DNA of 64,000 nt, taken from NCBI GenBank assembly GCA_021464245.1, contig JADCRB010000016.1, positions 3,403,250-3,467,249 on the forward strand, in the 5' to 3' direction. Below the pieces are notes generated by a model. It saw only the letters and a program-made list of their open reading frames with translations, searched no databases and was not told the origin of the DNA. How positions within the stretch are numbered: the stretch's first letter is position 1; each line of letters starts with the position of its first letter. A program made the position numbers and the translations under genes. Positions 60,240 to 64,000 of this stretch are shown here, one piece after another. This DNA comes from Carallia brachiata. Lineage: Eukaryota; Streptophyta; Magnoliopsida; Malpighiales; Rhizophoraceae.

Positions 60240-63060
60240 CATTACTCAAAAAAAAAAAATATAAATTTTTATTATACAAAAGATAATTATTGTTATAAAA
60301 AATATAAATATTGTTGCATATAACTGAGACATATGATATTATAATGTGACCACCAACATTTTTCTTACAGTATTTAGGAACAGAATGTAATTCTCTCCAT
60401 CCCTCCCTGTCTCTCCACACGTGAAACTTTAATAAAAATGTTACAGCATCGAAAAAAAAGCATTTGACATATGTCTGACGATTTTATCCTAATACAACGG
60501 CCGCCTATACTATTATAACTATGCTTTCATTTTTTTCAACTCAAAAACACCTTCATTTATTTTTATTTTTTATTACAAAAAATATAGGTATTATCATAAA
60601 AATTTAAACAATCATTACATTCTCACAAAATTTTCAATTAAAATCGTCTAATTTTGTTGCGGTGCCTAAACTTCAATGCAAATTTATTTCCAGTCACTCT
60701 GCTCACTGCAGTTGTGTTGGGAGAACCATCCAATTTCTTACCAATTATTGTTTCCTCTTTTAACAATACAGTTGTCCTCTCAAAAATAAAATATAAAAAC
60801 AATATAATTATTACTTTTGATAGTTATTCTCTTTTATCCTGTTGAAGTTTCGACGCCTGAAATAGAAAATTAGGTAAAAGAAAGTTCTTTTAGATTTAGT
60901 AGTTCAGCCATTTAAGAGAATTGAAATTCCAATCCTAAGGCCTTTACCTCGAACTACTTAAATTATTGGTCATCCTCGCGTCCTTTCTTGGTTGATGGCA
61001 CCTTCAAATATGTCCTTTTATTTTGTTGGTTCGAAAAAATTTTAATTTATTTTATTTTTTTAATAAATATAATTTATTTATTATTTTATATTATATAATG
61101 AATAAAATTTATTTAAAATAAATAAATTATATAGTATTAAATCATGAATATATTTTACTCACTAAAAAAAATAAAATTAACAAATATCTTATTCTTGTCT
61201 TCCTCTACCTTTTTTTTTGGTTTAGTTTCTAATTTTGAATTGCTTTCATCCACCATTTTTTGTTTTTTTTTCCCTATCTTATTATTAGCCTGTTTATAAT
61301 TTTCTCAATATTAATTCCTTTTTCCTTACAAAAAAATACTTTAGAGACAAACTTCACTTTTACCCTTATTATTAGTATATCTCTCAATGTCAGAATTTAG
61401 GGTGGGATCACTGAATCAATTAATTTTTGTTTTTATAATCTATTGCATAAATAAAGGGGGTACAGTGTACAGGGGAGGACTATAAAACTTAATAACTATG
61501 ATACATTAAAATTTTTGAGAAATTAAAAAAACTAATTGTATATTTATATATCATATCACGTCGTGAGAAGAGGACATGAATATGTGAGAGCCAAAGGCTC
61601 AATAGGGCCAATTTTTATTGAATTGAATTATTTTTTTATTGAATTCAATTGAATTGAATCACCTGAAGGCCTTTGTTTAACAAAAAAAAGTTTTAGCAAT
61701 TATGTTGATTATAGTATTTGTAAATCGAAAGTTAATGTTATCACTGTTGCACACCTCATTAAACCAATTTTTACAGGGATACCCACTAGTTGAACATTGA
61801 TGAGTTTGAGCCAGAATTCTCATGCCCAATCTTGGTCTTAATAAATTTGGTATCTAATTCCGCGCTTTCAACAAAAATCTCAGTATTTGCAGGGACATCA
61901 TCACTAAAGGTACTCAAACTAAAGTCAGTGTAGAAAAAGACATATTAGATCATCATTTAGACTATCACTTCGTTGATGAATTATGAAATTTTGTTTAAAC
62001 ACAAAACAAGGTACATTATAAATATATTAGTTATCGCACTTGTAAATTAAAGTTGAAAATTATTTATTAATATTTTTATTTTATCTCTTTGAAAAAAAGA
62101 AACATACTACCGAAATGTTATTGAGTAGGCATTGGTTAAATAAGAATTATGGAAGTCTGAAAAGGCTTTTAACCAAACTATTGCATCTGTCCCTTCAGAA
62201 ACAACCCATGTGAGGTATTTCTGTCTTCTAAACCCATCAAAGAAATTAGTCGTGCATATCACATTAATCGACTGTATATATGTACTTGAACATCAAATTT
62301 GGATCTTCACACACTCTCTTTAAAAGGCCATTCTCAATTTCCTTGCTGTTTTTAAGTAAAAATCTCCAAATTGAAAAACTAAAGTGTAATGGGCGTAAAT
62401 TTCGAGTCTGTAATAGTTAGACTGGAAAATATAAACTACAAATTACAAATAAAAGATTTAAAATAAAAGAAAATTTACGTGAGGTCGATTTTCGTGATTC
62501 CTCAAATTAGTGTTTCTTTGTGACTCCTGTCAAGGGTTACTCGAGTTTGATCTTGACAACAGTAAATTCCACAGTTTTATCTTCAACTGGGTAGACTGAA
62601 ACTGGATCTGATGTACACGTTTAGACTACAGTTAAGAACTTCAGGGACCTGATCTGAGTCGATTTGGCTTAATTTCACCAAAGGTCGAAGGGACTTGTTC
62701 TCGGATGAAATGCCTGGATTTTGTTAAGAGCCGTATGAGATTTGATCTCAATCGAATTTGTAATATTTTGATATTTTTAGATGTATATTCTCATAAATTC
62801 AGATCTATAGCGATCAGAGAATATAAACCAAAAAATAACTTTAGAAATAGAAACAACAAACTTTTTGGAGTTTACACCTGAAATATCTCTAAAAAATGAC
62901 TTAAGGAGAGTATACTGCAGAGTAAAAATACGTAAGAAAAGGAGAAATTTTCTTGAGAGATTTTCAAAATTTTCTTTTTCTCTCAAGTTCTCTGTATTTT
63001 TCTATTTATAAATTTTCTGAATATATTTTGAATTGGGGAGCGAAAGCCCACTTATAGGAC
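60240..63060. other. AT-rich intergenic stretch
   Basis: No supported gene. A GAATTGAATT-type short repeat occurs near 61612-61662. Homopolymer tracts are frequent. Confidence 0.5.
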
Positions 63061-63063
63061 TCA

Positions 63064-63090
63064 TTTCCCATGTGAAAATCACATGGGAAA
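63064..63090. repeat. Perfect 11-bp hairpin
   Basis: TTTCCCATGTG and its reverse complement CACATGGGAAA are separated by 5 nt. Confidence 0.9.
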
Positions 63091-63112
63091 GGAAGAAATG
63101 TTTTTGCGCGTC

Positions 63113-63142
63113 GGCGTTGCCAATTTTGAAATTGGCAATGCC
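63113..63142. repeat. Near-perfect 14-bp hairpin
   Basis: GGCGTTGCCAATTT and AAATTGGCAATGCC pair except for one G-T position, with a 2-nt loop. It lies 22 bp after the previous hairpin. T-rich DNA follows. Confidence 0.9.
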
Positions 63143-64000
63143 AACATTGACTTTTTTTTTCTTTTTACTTTTCTTCCCTTTGTTTTTTTGTTTATATTTA
63201 CAAATGCCCCCACTTCAAGGGTCAGGTAAGGAAGAATTTTACAAAAGTAATTCAAACCGAATCTTGAAGTACAGTTTGAAGTTTTAGACGTCTTTATGAA
63301 CCTTGAATGTTGAAATCTCTTAACTCCGATTATGCCTACTGGTGTTGGATCTCAATAGGAAATAGATACGATCTTGAGAAAGTTAGCAGCTTAGCCAATA
63401 TAAAAATTAAAGTCTTGACTCCAGGTGAGGTCGAGCTTCCATAACTCGCAAAAGATTTTTTATATGTTTTAAAGTTCCATAACTCCAGTGAGAATGATTC
63501 AGTAGGCAAAGAACTTGAACCTTCCCATGAGGAAGGAGCAAGATTACAGAACTTGAAGACCTGCACACAAAGAGACGGACTATAGTGATGATTCCCGAGT
63601 CTGCTCCAACGTAAGGCGAGTAGTTGGAACTTTCCTGTACGTCGCCGCATCTAAAGGAAGATGAGGATGATTGCAGCTTCTCATCCCTCTATAGTTGATG
63701 TGAATTAATGAGAGTAGTTGGAACTTCATGACATCATTGGTATTGGAGACTGAGTTTCAAGGGCTTTTAGGGATCTCTCGATGAAGACTATTCCTTCTTT
63801 TCTTAGATCGTGTGCCTCCAACTTCTTGATCAAGGAACTTCCTGAGACAAGTGCACAGACTAGCCATTTTCTTTTTGAGAAAAAGAAGAGCTGAGGGGTG
63901 AGTGTTATGATTCGGGCATGCAGGACATATTTACATACATTAAAGAGTTTTCTCTTTTTTTTTTTGAAAGGTCAAAAAGAAGGTACGCAGAATTGAGTAG
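63143..64000. other. Right end of window, no recognised gene
   Basis: More balanced base composition than the preceding 3 kb, but frames are short; the longest is 104 residues on the minus strand (63650-63336) without a domain. It may be part of a repeat that continues past the window. Confidence 0.4.

Overview
The window is nuclear DNA from a flowering plant, most likely a eudicot. The evidence is genes with T-rich introns and plant-type splice sites, degraded Ty3/gypsy retrotransposons of plant lineages (Tat-like and chromovirus), small non-autonomous hAT and Mutator-like elements, and very AT-rich intergenic DNA. I cannot name the species. All calls come from reading the sequence; no alignment or database search was run.

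Layout. (1) 1-21802 is one satellite array of a degenerate monomer of about 45-57 bp (several hundred copies). It opens off the left edge, runs in one orientation to 16060 and in the opposite orientation from 16061 to 21802. A 12-bp perfect hairpin marks the switch. About 1 kb next to the switch (15065-16060) recurs inverted at the far end (20803-21802). Each well-preserved monomer carries a TATA-box-like TATAAAAG on one strand. (2) 21803-24115 is a decayed pol region of a Tat-lineage Ty3/gypsy element, followed by A-rich and CCCAAA-rich simple DNA. (3) 25129-29300, minus strand, is a decayed chromovirus (gag zinc knuckle, protease, RT, RNase H, integrase, chromodomain and one probable LTR). 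(4) Two orphan satellite monomers at 29303-29411 lie directly in front of an apparently intact MBD4-like DNA glycosylase gene (29536-32534, plus strand, four exons, 477 aa). (5) A second, different HhH-GPD DNA glycosylase gene (37783-34824, minus strand, five exons, 386 aa) faces it tail to tail. A 1379-bp hAT-like element is inserted between them, and its target duplication contains the stop codon of the minus-strand gene. (6) 37784-64000 is gene-poor. It holds another hAT-like element (39018-40383), an unidentified multi-exon gene-like unit (41887-44309), a zone of small and segmental duplications (44-49 kb), a Mutator-like element with long terminal inverted repeats (57749-58770), microsatellites and hairpins.

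Function. The two real genes are both base-excision-repair glycosylases acting on damaged or mismatched bases. They are members of different HhH-GPD subfamilies arranged convergently. The most unusual feature is the two-armed TATA-bearing satellite, a fragment of which sits where the core promoter of the MBD4-like gene should be.
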